Source of the DNA: an uncultured Pseudomonadota bacterium
GTDB taxonomy: Bacteria; Pseudomonadota; Gammaproteobacteria; Burkholderiales; CAIKXV01
Direction of reading: 5' to 3'
NCBI GenBank assembly: GCA_903831455.1
Contig: CAIKXV010000011.1
Coordinates: 1-33,769, forward strand
DNA: 33,769 nt
The notes under the pieces were generated by a model. It did no database searches. It was given only the letters and a program-made list of their open reading frames with translations, and had not been told where the DNA came from. Below are positions 17,694-24,836 of this stretch, piece by piece (position 1 is the first letter of the stretch; each line of letters starts with the position of its first letter). The position numbers were made by a program, and so were the translations under genes.

Positions 17694-18473
17694 TCAGCGC
17701 CCCGTGAATTTCGGCGGCCGCTTTTCGAGGAAGGCGCCGATGCCTTCCTGCTTGTCTGCCGTACCGTACACGGTGGTGACGAGCATGGTCTCGAACTCGA
17801 GCGCGGACGCGAGATCCATCTGCATGCCACGGTGTACGGCCCGCTTGGCGAAGGCGACGCTGAGCGGCGCGCGTTGCGCGTACATCTCGCACCATTCCAG
17901 TGCTGCAGCGAGGGCGGCACCCGGGCGCGTCAGTCGATCCACCAGGCCGATCCGCAGCGCTTCGGCGGCGTCGATGGTTTGCGCAGACATCAGCAGGTGC
18001 AGCGCGCGCGACTGTCCTACCAGCCTCGGCAGGCGCTGCGTGCCTCCGGCCCCGGCAACGGTTCCGATACGGGCACTGGTGATGGCGTAGGTGGAGCCCT
18101 CGGCGGCGACGCGGAGGTCGCAGGCAAGCGCGAGTTCGAGTCCGCCGGTAATGCAGAAGCCCTCGATCGCGGCGACGACTGGCAGGCGCAATTGCTCGAG
18201 GGTGGCCGTGAGGTCGTGCCAGAGACGGAAGTACTCGCTTCCCTCGACCGCGCTGCGCACGGCGATGGCCTCGTTCAGGTCGGCTCCGGCGGAGAAGTAG
18301 GAATCCCCGCCGGTGATCACGACAGCCCGCACGGAGCCCGCGTCCTGTGCTGCACGCGCCGCCTGCATGATCTCCGCCATCATCTCCCGGCTGATGGCGT
18401 TTCGCCGGTCCGGCCGGTTCAGCCGGATCACCTGCGTGCTGTCATGGAGCGTGAGTTCGATGGTGGCGTACAT
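17694..18473 (-). CDS. Crotonase-fold enoyl-CoA hydratase/isomerase-like protein lacking the second catalytic Glu
   Basis: The 259-residue protein has crotonase hallmarks: RLNRPDRRNAIS near the start, oxyanion loop YFSAGADL, second oxyanion loop EGFCITGGLELALACDL with Glu at 113 (equivalent to rat crotonase Glu144), the GAGGTQRLPRLVG motif, and a C-terminal EGIGAFLEKRPPKF. At the place of Glu164 (QPE in typical hydratases) it reads ITS, with Ser133, so simple syn-hydration by the two-Glu mechanism is doubtful; isomerase or another crotonase reaction is possible. The ATG at 18473 follows AAGGAGG; upstream in-frame codons lack support. It faces the IclR gene and diverges from the BadI-like gene. 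Confidence 0.9.
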   Translation of the reverse strand: MYATIELTLHDSTQVIRLNRPDRRNAISREMMAEIMQAARAAQDAGSVRAVVITGGDSYFSAGADLNEAIAVRSAVEGSEYFRLWHDLTATLEQLRLPVVAAIEGFCITGGLELALACDLRVAAEGSTYAITSARIGTVAGAGGTQRLPRLVGQSRALHLLMSAQTIDAAEALRIGLVDRLTRPGAALAAALEWCEMYAQRAPLSVAFAKRAVHRGMQMDLASALEFETMLVTTVYGTADKQEGIGAFLEKRPPKFTGR

Positions 18474-18639
18474 GGGCCTGCCCTCCTTGCGGTGTTCCCT
18501 GCCGAGAGTACGCCATCGCGTCGCGGCGCAGCGAGCGTGTTTCGCAAGGTGGAACGCCGGTGTGTTCCGGTGCAGGCGAATTCGGCTTCGCGACCCGCCG
18601 CCGATGGTGGAGGGCGCAGTCATGGGAAGGAGGTGCCAG
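18474..18639. promoter_or_regulatory. Divergent regulatory region between the two crotonase genes
   Basis: This 166-base gap separates divergently transcribed crotonases. It holds GTTCC at 18494-18498 and the dyad GGAAC (18551-18555), eight bases, GTTCC (18564-18568); a GTTTC lies just before at about 18539. The same half-sites form the palindrome before the Bug gene. This fits shared control by the local IclR protein. No clear -35/-10 pairs were found. Strong ribosome-binding sites precede both genes. Confidence 0.4.
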
Positions 18640-19437
18640 ATGGACTATGAGGACGTGCTCTACGAGCAGGTGGGCGGGGTGGCGACGATCACGATCAACC
18701 GCCCGGAGAAGCGCAACGCTGTGCGGCCTCGTACCTATGAGGAACTCACGCATGCGATGCATCGGGCGGCCGACGAGCCCACCGTGGGCGTGGTGGTCCT
18801 GACCGGTGCGGGCGAGCGCGCCTTCTGTGCCGGCGGCGACATCGGTGACCAGTCGAGCCGTACGCCGGATATCGGCCGGGCGCACATGCGCCGCCTGCAT
18901 GCGCTGTCCTCCGTGATGCGCATGATGGACAAGCCGATCATCGCGAAGATCCGTGGGTACTGTGTCGGTGGCGGCAACGAGTTGCATCTGTTCTGCGACC
19001 TGTCGTTTGCCTCCGATGATGCCCGCTTCGGTCAGACGGGTCCGCGCGTGGGTAGCATCCCGATCTGGGGCGCCTGCCAGTTGCTGGCCCGCTACGTGGG
19101 CGAGCGCAAGGCCCGCGAGATGGTGTTCGGGTGCCGCCAGTACACCGCTGCGCAGGCGGTCGAGATGGGCCTCATCAATGAATGCTGCCCGGCGGATCGG
19201 CTGGATGCGCTCGTCGAGGAGTGGTGCCAGGAAATCCTGAACAAGAGTCCGCAAAGCCTGCGCATCGCAAAGGTGGCGCTCAACGCCGGATCCGATCTCG
19301 AATTCCTGCCCTCGTTCGGACCGGCGGGGGCCTTGCTGGCCGGCATCTACGGTAACGAGGAGAACAGCGAGGGCATCCGCGCCTTCCTTGACAAGCGCGC
19401 CCCTGATTTCCGGCAGTATCGACGGCGAGGGCTCTGA
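18640..19437 (+). CDS. Crotonase-fold protein resembling BadI/MenB (ketoacyl-CoA ring-cleaving hydrolase-like)
   Basis: The 265-residue protein looks most like 2-ketocyclohexanecarboxyl-CoA hydrolase BadI and naphthoyl-CoA synthase MenB: YEDVLYEQVGGVATITINRP, RAFCAGGDIGD, GYCVGGGNELHLFCDLSFA, ARFGQTGPRVGS, ERKAREMVFGCRQYTAAQA, MGLINECCP, and EWCQEILNKSPQSLRIAK. In BadI/MenB the segment after GPxxGS carries an Asp and a Tyr (VDPGYG or FDAGYG); here residues 140-145 read IPIWGA, so both are absent. The reaction may therefore differ from ring cleavage. The ATG at 18640 follows GGAAGGAGG by seven bases; an ATG at 18622 has weaker support. It is transcribed away from the other crotonase. Confidence 0.87.
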   Translation: MDYEDVLYEQVGGVATITINRPEKRNAVRPRTYEELTHAMHRAADEPTVGVVVLTGAGERAFCAGGDIGDQSSRTPDIGRAHMRRLHALSSVMRMMDKPIIAKIRGYCVGGGNELHLFCDLSFASDDARFGQTGPRVGSIPIWGACQLLARYVGERKAREMVFGCRQYTAAQAVEMGLINECCPADRLDALVEEWCQEILNKSPQSLRIAKVALNAGSDLEFLPSFGPAGALLAGIYGNEENSEGIRAFLDKRAPDFRQYRRRGL

Positions 19438-19763
19438 AGGTCGACGCGAGCCTGGACACCCGACAGGCGCTGCCACGTGCGCGTTGGCGGGCAACTTGGT
19501 TCGGGGGTACTGCACCGGCGTCGATGGCGAGGGGCCCTGAGCGGACGGACGGGTGGTCGCACCGTGCAGCCGGTTCCCGACCGATGGATGGACCCTGCTC
19601 CGGACCCGATGTTGACGAGTCCTGACTGCTTCGTCACCATGATCGTCGAGGCGAGGGTGCGATCCCGGCTGCGAGTCGCCTGGTGCGAACCCTCGTAACC
19701 CGCCAGCAACGCGTCACCCGCAGAGGTGGCCGTTGCCGCCCGGCATTCGTGGAGGAGCCCCCG
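19438..19763. other. 326-bp intergenic region before the second hydroxylase pair
   Basis: No gene is supported. A possible -35 TTGACG (19612-19617) is followed after 17 bases by a poor -10 (CACCAT, 19635-19640), which would give a leader of about 115 bases. GGAGGAG at 19751-19757 is the ribosome-binding site of the next gene. The rest shows no recognised signal. Confidence 0.3.
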
Positions 19764-20231
19764 ATGTCCCAGAAGATCACGGTCGCCCTGACCGTCAACG
19801 GGCAGTCGCGTACCGTCAGCGCGCTGCCGGATACCCCGCTGCTGTGGGTGCTGCGGGAAGACCTCAAGCTCACCGGCACGCGCTTCGGCTGCGGTGTCGG
19901 GCAGTGCGGGGCCTGCACCGTGCACATCGACGGCGAGGCCAACTACGCCTGCCTGAATCCGATCTCCGCGATGCAGGGGCGTTCGGTCACCACCATCGAG
20001 GGCCTCTCGCCCGCCGGCGATCACCCGCTGCAGCGCGCCTGGGTCGCCGAGCAGGTGCCGCAGTGCGGCTACTGCCAGTCGGGCCAGATCATGCGGGCGG
20101 CGACCCTGCTGCGCGACCGGCGACGTCCCACGCGCGAGGAAATCGTCAACCACATGCAGCCGAACATCTGTCGCTGCGGCACCTATGCGCGCATCGTGCG
20201 GGCGATCGAGCGCGCGGCGAAGGAGGGCTGA
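19764..20231 (+). CDS. [2Fe-2S] subunit of a second molybdenum hydroxylase (IorA-like)
   Basis: The 155-residue electron-transfer subunit has [17 protein letters not shown] with a further Cys in YACLNP for the ferredoxin-type cluster, then [11 protein letters not shown] and [11 protein letters not shown] for the second cluster. The order and length match isoquinoline 1-oxidoreductase alpha subunit. The ATG at 19764 has GGAGGAG seven bases upstream. The Moco subunit starts three bases after its stop. It has no signal of its own and is presumably exported together with its Tat-signal-bearing partner, as is known for related periplasmic enzymes. Confidence 0.93.
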   Translation: MSQKITVALTVNGQSRTVSALPDTPLLWVLREDLKLTGTRFGCGVGQCGACTVHIDGEANYACLNPISAMQGRSVTTIEGLSPAGDHPLQRAWVAEQVPQCGYCQSGQIMRAATLLRDRRRPTREEIVNHMQPNICRCGTYARIVRAIERAAKEG

Positions 20232-20234
20232 GCG

Positions 20235-22586
20235 ATGAGCACGTTCGCACCCGATGCCGCGCCGGTCGCCGGCGCCCGTGACACCACTCCCCGTCCCGCC
20301 CTCCTCCCGGAGGGGTGGAGCCCCGTGCCCGCCTCGCTGCGCGCCGCGCGGGGCGTGGCCCGAGACGGCCGCCGCCGCTTCATGACCGGCGCGGCGGGAC
20401 TGAGCCTTGCCGTCGTGGCCGCGGGTTGGGCTGCGCCGCAGGGCGCGCTCGCCTCGGGCGAGGGCGTTGCGCCGCGGCCCTCGTCGATGAGAATGAACGC
20501 GTGGGTCACCCTGGCCACCGACGGCACGGTGACCATCATGGCCCCGGCCACCGAGATGGGGCAGGGTTCGCTCACCTCGCTGCCGCTGATCCTCGCCGAA
20601 GAGATGGACGCGGACTGGTCGAAGGTGCGCATCGTGCAGGCGCCTCCGATCGACGCGCTCTACGGCAACCCGCGCATGGGCGGCGTGATGTACACCGCGG
20701 GCAGCCTGTCGGTGACCGGCTACTTCACGCCGCTTCGGCAGTTCGGCGCGCAGGTTCGCTGGGCGCTCATCGAGAGCGCGGCCGCACGATGGGGCGTCCC
20801 GCCGGCCGAGCTATCCACGCAGCCCGGCTTCGTACTGCACGCGGCGACGGGTCGGCGCCTGTCCTACGGGGAGATCGCGGGTTTCGCGCGGGTGCCGGGC
20901 CAGGCGATGGTGGTGCCGCTCGAGCCGCTCGACCGGGTGCGCTTCCGGCTGATCGGGCGCGACGTCGGGCGCATCGACGTGCCTGCCAAGACCGATGGCC
21001 GGGCGCGCTACAGCATCGACGTGCAGCTGCCCGGCATGGTCTACGGCGCCATCCTTCGCGAGCCGGTCGAGGGTGCCTCGCCGGCGAGGGTCGACGACAC
21101 CGCGGCGCGTGCGATCGAGGGGGTGATCGACGTCGTGCGCCTGCGCTACGGCGTGGGGGTGGTGGCCGACTCGCCGTGGGCGGCGTTCAAGGCGCGCGAC
21201 GCGCTGCGCGTGGAATGGGGCGGAAAGGCGACCGGCTGGGGATACAGTTCGGCGCAGGGGCTCGCCCGGTTCGAGCAGATCGCGCGCGACGCCTCGCGCA
21301 GCGGGGTGGCCTGGGAGCGCGAGGGCAACGTGGCCGTGGCCATGAAGCGCGCGACGAGCACCTTCGAGCGCGAGTACCGCGCCGACTACGCCTACCATGC
21401 GCAGATGGAGCCGCTCAACTCGGTAGCCTCGGTCTCGGCCGCGGGCGACCTGTGCGAGATCTGGTGCGGCACGCAGAGCCAGACCTTCGCGGTGGCCGCG
21501 GTGGCCGATGCGCTGGGCCTGCCGGTCTCCAGGGTGAAGCTGAACGACATGCTGATGGGCGGAGGGTTCGGGCGTCGCGGCAACCGCGACACCGAGTTCA
21601 TCGTCGACTCCGCGCTGCTCTCGCGCGCGGTGCGCCGGCCGGTCAAGGTGACCTGGACGCGCGAGGATGATGTCCGGAACGGTCGTTTCCGTCCCCTGTA
21701 CGTGAACCGCCTGCAGGCGGGGCTCGACGCGTCCGGCCGCATCACGGCCTGGCATCACCGCGTGGTCTGCGATCGCGTGCTGCCCTTCGCCGATCCGGTG
21801 CGCGCTCGCGCCTCGAAGGGGCGCGACAACATCGCGATGCGGGGTACCGAGATCCCGAGCTACGGCATCCCCGACCGCCTGGCCGAGGGCCTGCACCCGG
21901 ACACGGGCATACGCACCGCGCCACTGCGCGCGATCGGCGTGGGCCAGAACTGCTTCGCCAACGAGTGCTTCATCGACGAGATCGCCGTGGCGCGCGGCCT
22001 CGATCCGCTCGACTACCGCGTCGGGTTGCTGGCGAAGGAGCCCAGGGCCCAGCGGGTGGTGCGCGAGGCTGCGCAGCGTGCCGGCTGGTCGAGGCGCGGG
22101 GCGCTTGCGAAGCAGGGGCGGGGGCTGGGCCTCGCCTACATCGACTACACCGGAACCCACCTGGCGGCGGTGGCCGAGGTGTCGATCGATCGGGCGAGCG
22201 GCGAGATCACCGTGCATCGCTTCACCTGCGCGATCGACTGCGGGGTGGCGGTGCAGCCCGACAACGTCGTGGCCCAGACCGAGGGCTCCATCGTCTACGG
22301 ACTGGGACTCGCCCTGACCGAGCGGATCACGATCGCCGATGGCCGGGTCGAGCAGGCCAATTTCTACGACTACCGGGTGCCGCGCATGAAGGACATGCCG
22401 GACCTGGACATCCTGCTCATCCCCACGCCCCACCATCCGACCGGCGCGGGACAGATGGCCACGCCGCTGGTGGCACCCGCGATCGCGAACGCGGTGGCCG
22501 CGCTCACCGGCGCTCGCCTGCGACAGCAGCCGATGCTGCCCGAGCGGGTACGCGTCGCGCTGGTGGGCCTGCCGTCCGTCGCCTGA
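20235..22586 (+). CDS. Tat-exported molybdopterin-binding subunit (IorB-like) with Gln at the usual catalytic Glu
   Basis: The 783-residue protein is the large Moco subunit of an isoquinoline-oxidoreductase-type hydroxylase. A long N-terminus carries a twin-arginine motif (GRRRFMTG, residues ~46-53) followed by a hydrophobic stretch LSLAVVAAGWAA, so it is probably folded with cofactor and sent to the periplasm. Family motifs include ATEMGQGSLTSLPLILAEEMD, AKTDGRARYSIDVQLPGM, GGGFGRRGNRDTEF and IAVQPDNV-like CGVAVQPDNVVAQTEG. Near the C-terminus, where GxGE holds the catalytic Glu, it reads GAGQMATP with Q740. Periplasmic relatives pass electrons to cytochrome c, but no cytochrome gene is in the window. 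The start at 20235 lies just after the partner gene stop. Confidence 0.88.
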   Translation: MSTFAPDAAPVAGARDTTPRPALLPEGWSPVPASLRAARGVARDGRRRFMTGAAGLSLAVVAAGWAAPQGALASGEGVAPRPSSMRMNAWVTLATDGTVTIMAPATEMGQGSLTSLPLILAEEMDADWSKVRIVQAPPIDALYGNPRMGGVMYTAGSLSVTGYFTPLRQFGAQVRWALIESAAARWGVPPAELSTQPGFVLHAATGRRLSYGEIAGFARVPGQAMVVPLEPLDRVRFRLIGRDVGRIDVPAKTDGRARYSIDVQLPGMVYGAILREPVEGASPARVDDTAARAIEGVIDVVRLRYGVGVVADSPWAAFKARDALRVEWGGKATGWGYSSAQGLARFEQIARDASRSGVAWEREGNVAVAMKRATSTFEREYRADYAYHAQMEPLNSVASVSAAGDLCEIWCGTQSQTFAVAAVADALGLPVSRVKLNDMLMGGGFGRRGNRDTEFIVDSALLSRAVRRPVKVTWTREDDVRNGRFRPLYVNRLQAGLDASGRITAWHHRVVCDRVLPFADPVRARASKGRDNIAMRGTEIPSYGIPDRLAEGLHPDTGIRTAPLRAIGVGQNCFANECFIDEIAVARGLDPLDYRVGLLAKEPRAQRVVREAAQRAGWSRRGALAKQGRGLGLAYIDYTGTHLAAVAEVSIDRASGEITVHRFTCAIDCGVAVQPDNVVAQTEGSIVYGLGLALTERITIADGRVEQANFYDYRVPRMKDMPDLDILLIPTPHHPTGAGQMATPLVAPAIANAVAALTGARLRQQPMLPERVRVALVGLPSVA

Positions 22587-23027
22587 GCGGTTCGCCGGGG
22601 TCGTCGACCGGCGCCGGTCGCATGGCTGGCGCCGGCTGCGCGGCCCGAGCGGGCTGCGGGGTCGCCATCGAGCGTGGCCGGGGGCCCGACGGGGCCTCGC
22701 CCCGCGCGCGCGATCACGCCCGGCGCGGCCCTCGCGGCATCGCCGGCCCGCCCTGGTATTGCGCGCGCGTGGCGTTCGAGGGGTGGCGCTTTCGCGTGCC
22801 GCTGCGGAGCGGGGCACCGGAGCCGGCCGTGACGCTCGCGTCCCGTGCGATCGGCCTGCACGGGACGCGCGGCCCGGGTGATGGCGTCGTGCAGCGTGCC
22901 GGCGGCGAGCATCGCACCGGCCTCGCCGCACCCCGGGCACGGCAAGGACGCGCGTGATGCCGTCCGCCCGATCGACCGAGCGCGGCTAACATCCCGCGAT
23001 CCATCCGTCGCCGACCAGGAGTGTCCC
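22587..23027. other. 441-bp intergenic region after the second hydroxylase
   Basis: No gene is supported on either strand; open frames here have no family motifs or start signals. It holds a hairpin listed separately, and near the right end GGCTAACAT (22984-22992), which has a -10-like TAACAT about 36 bases before the RidA-like gene, without a clear -35. Confidence 0.4.
22608..22635 (+). terminator. Hairpin after the second hydroxylase operon
   Basis: CCGGCGCC (22608-22615) pairs perfectly with GGCGCCGG (22628-22635) across a 12-base loop, 22 bases after the stop. No T run follows, so this may be a GC-only or Rho-assisted terminator. Confidence 0.4.
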
Positions 23028-23786
23028 GTGAGTTCGCCCCTTCCCGTCTTCGCCCCCGGCGGCTATCGCTACGTCCCCGGTCCGTTCCAGTACTCCGCGG
23101 GCGTGGCGGCCGAGCCGGGCCATCGAATCGTGCGCGTGCGCTTCGCCCGACCGTTGCCGCTGGCCGAAGGCTTTGCCGCCGCGCGCGAGGTGCTGGCCGC
23201 GGCGGGACGCCCGACCGAAGCGTTCTGCCAGTGCGAACTGCGCTCGCCTGCCCCGTTCACGGAGGAGGGCTTCGTCGAATTCAATCGGGTCTACGTCGGT
23301 ACGCTCGAGCGCTGGGGCATCGTTCGCAACGGGGTCAATCCGGTCGCACGCAGCAACGTGTGTCCCGAGACGGACCGTCCGGCCGAGCCCAGCCTGTACG
23401 CGTTCTCCTATACCGAGGCCTTGCCTGACGCGCCTGCCTCCTTCGTGGTCGCCGGCAGCGCCGAGGCCCCCGAGGGGCACGGCCACTACGGCGAGCACAT
23501 CGTGCGCCGGGGCGAGACCTCGGCCGGCGCGCTGCTCGAGAAGGCGCGCTGGGTGCTCGGCGAGATGGAGCGTCGCATGGGTCTGCTCGGATTCTCCTGG
23601 GCGGACACGACGGCCGCGCAACTCTATACCGTGCATGACCCGCACCCCTTCCTCGCCCGCGAACTCGCCGCGCGAGGCGCGATGCGCGGCGGACTCACCT
23701 GGCACTGGGTACGTCCGCCGGTGCAACTGCTCGAATACGAGATGGACGTGCGCGGCGTGCACGTCGAGCGCGTGCTGCCGGCCTGA
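23028..23786 (+). CDS. RidA/YjgF-superfamily-like protein (possible deaminase)
   Basis: The 252-residue protein is longer than a single RidA domain and looks like two related halves. The C-terminal half has EKARWVLGEMERRMGLLGFSW, then ADTTAAQLYTVHD, the pattern of RidA-type proteins. The N-terminal half begins GGYRYVPGPFQYSAGVAA. RidA relatives hydrolyse enamines/imines, and similar longer proteins are sometimes annotated as 2-aminomuconate-type deaminases (CnbZ); that assignment is tentative. The GTG start at 23028 has AGGAG seven bases upstream; the first residues fit the family start. It stands alone, followed by a terminator hairpin. If a deaminase, it would suit the nearby N-heterocycle-type hydroxylases. 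Confidence 0.6.
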   Translation: MSSPLPVFAPGGYRYVPGPFQYSAGVAAEPGHRIVRVRFARPLPLAEGFAAAREVLAAAGRPTEAFCQCELRSPAPFTEEGFVEFNRVYVGTLERWGIVRNGVNPVARSNVCPETDRPAEPSLYAFSYTEALPDAPASFVVAGSAEAPEGHGHYGEHIVRRGETSAGALLEKARWVLGEMERRMGLLGFSWADTTAAQLYTVHDPHPFLARELAARGAMRGGLTWHWVRPPVQLLEYEMDVRGVHVERVLPA

Positions 23787-23795
23787 ACGGCCATC

Positions 23796-23821
23796 GGGGC
23801 GTCTCGCCGTGCAGACGCCCC
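23796..23821. terminator. Bidirectional terminator between RidA-like and usp genes
   Basis: A perfect 9-bp stem, GGGGCGTCT (23796-23804) and AGACGCCCC (23813-23821), with an 8-base loop, lies between convergent genes ten bases after the RidA-like stop and 23 bases beyond the usp stop. Confidence 0.7.
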
Positions 23822-23844
23822 GCCGCGACAGCGCGCATGGATGC

Positions 23845-24348
23845 TCAGCGCGTGCTGCGTGCCGTCGGCTTTCGACCCCGGGCCGCACCCTTCGCCCGCG
23901 CGCCGGCGGGGCTGCGGACCAGCAGGACCGGAACCGTGGCCTCGCGCAGGATGGTCTCGGCGTCGCTGCCCATCAGCAGGTGCTGCAGCCCCCGCCGACC
24001 GTGCGTGCCGAGCACGATCACGCCGGGCTTCCATCGCTTCGCGTAGGCGAGCACCAGTTGCGCGACCGGATAGCCGCCGTTGTCCACCAGGGCCGTGCGA
24101 GCATTGACCCCGCGACGCGCGGCGCGAGCCCCGGCCCGCGCGAGCAGGGCCTGGGCCGATTCGCGCAGCGAGGCGAGCAGTTCGTCGGCGAACATCCCCG
24201 CCTCCGGATACAGCGTGGCGGCCAGCGGTTCGACCACGTGCACGATGCACAACTGGGCGCGCTGGTCGGTGGCGAGCCGGATTGCCTCGTCGAGCGCCCG
24301 GGTGGAGGTCGCGCTGTCGTCGATGGCCACGAGAATCTTGCGGTACAT
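23845..24348 (-). CDS. Universal stress protein (UspA family, ATP-binding type)
   Basis: The 167-residue protein begins MYRKILVAIDDSATSTRALDEA, the standard UspA start, and has the ATP-binding pattern G-2x-G-9x-G-S in GTHGRRGLQHLLMGS, followed by ATVPVLLVR. A basic tail of about 20 residues (ARAKGAARGRKPTARS) follows the domain. The ATG at 24348 has AAGGAG nine bases upstream; the open frame extends further upstream without family support. The FNR-type box at 24430-24443 suggests induction under low oxygen, as known for many proteobacterial usp genes. Confidence 0.93.
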   Translation of the reverse strand: MYRKILVAIDDSATSTRALDEAIRLATDQRAQLCIVHVVEPLAATLYPEAGMFADELLASLRESAQALLARAGARAARRGVNARTALVDNGGYPVAQLVLAYAKRWKPGVIVLGTHGRRGLQHLLMGSDAETILREATVPVLLVRSPAGARAKGAARGRKPTARSTR

Positions 24349-24836
24349 GATGCGCAGCTCCTTCGCAGGTGCGCCGCCAGCGGACGCCGACGGACGTTCG
24401 CAGCATGCGCGTCGATTCGCGCGCGCTTTTTGATCCTGGTCAAGACCCGATGCCGATCCACGCGCGTGCACGGCGCCCGCCCGGGAGCGGGCCCCGTGGG
24501 TCCGGGCATCGCGCAGGCGGTCGGCTGGCAACGGCCTGTCCCGGGCGACAGGCGATACGCGCACGGTGACAGGCCGCCTGACACGCGGTAGCCTGCCGAC
24601 CCTGGCAGCCGGGAATCGGCCGGCCTGCGAGCGGTGGCCGCCGGCAACAGTCGCTGTCGAGCGGGTCGGCCCCGCCCGCGTGGCTTCGGACGTCCCGGCC
24701 CCAGTCGTCTCGACCCTTGCCGTCCTGGTCGTCCCGGCGGCAGCCAAGCCCGCGTGCCCGGGCGGCACGCCGGCCTCGCGCCGTTCGCCGCCGTGGGCCA
24801 CCCGGCCGTTCGCGCCCGCCCTCCCCGGAGTCCGTC
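24349..24836. other. 488-bp divergent intergenic region usp / CMD-like gene
   Basis: No gene is supported. The left part carries the FNR-type box for usp. The right part is GC-rich with scattered CAGGC/GACAGG repeats around 24515-24580 (GGCAACGGCCTGTC, GGGCGACAGGCG, GGTGACAGGCCG) but no defined array. TAGCCT near 24589 could be a -10 for the rightward gene; no -35 was identified. Confidence 0.4.
24430..24443 (-). promoter_or_regulatory. FNR/ANR-type box upstream of usp
   Basis: On the minus strand the site reads TTGACCAGGATCAA, one base from the FNR/ANR consensus TTGAT-N4-ATCAA. Its centre is about 88 bases before the usp ATG. If it acts as a class II site centred at -41.5, a weak -10 (CATGCT) falls at the right place and the leader would be about 47 bases. 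Confidence 0.6.

Noticed and set aside
9195-19437. Catabolic cluster as an integrative element
   Set aside because: No integrase, transposase, tRNA-end repeat or inverted terminal repeat was found at either border; only a composition difference supports transfer.
20811-22940. A 709-codon open frame on the minus strand opposite the second Moco subunit
   Set aside because: It is antisense to a clear IorB-like gene, with low-complexity Arg/His/Gly composition and no recognised domain.
22714-23004. A 96-codon minus-strand frame in the gap after the second hydroxylase
   Set aside because: There is no ribosome-binding site, no motif, and a composition rich in Arg, Pro and Ala like chance frames here.
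24515-24580. Repeated GACAGG/CAGGC words that could look like a short repeat array
   Set aside because: The spacing is irregular and the copies are short; there is no CRISPR-like structure and no cas genes nearby.
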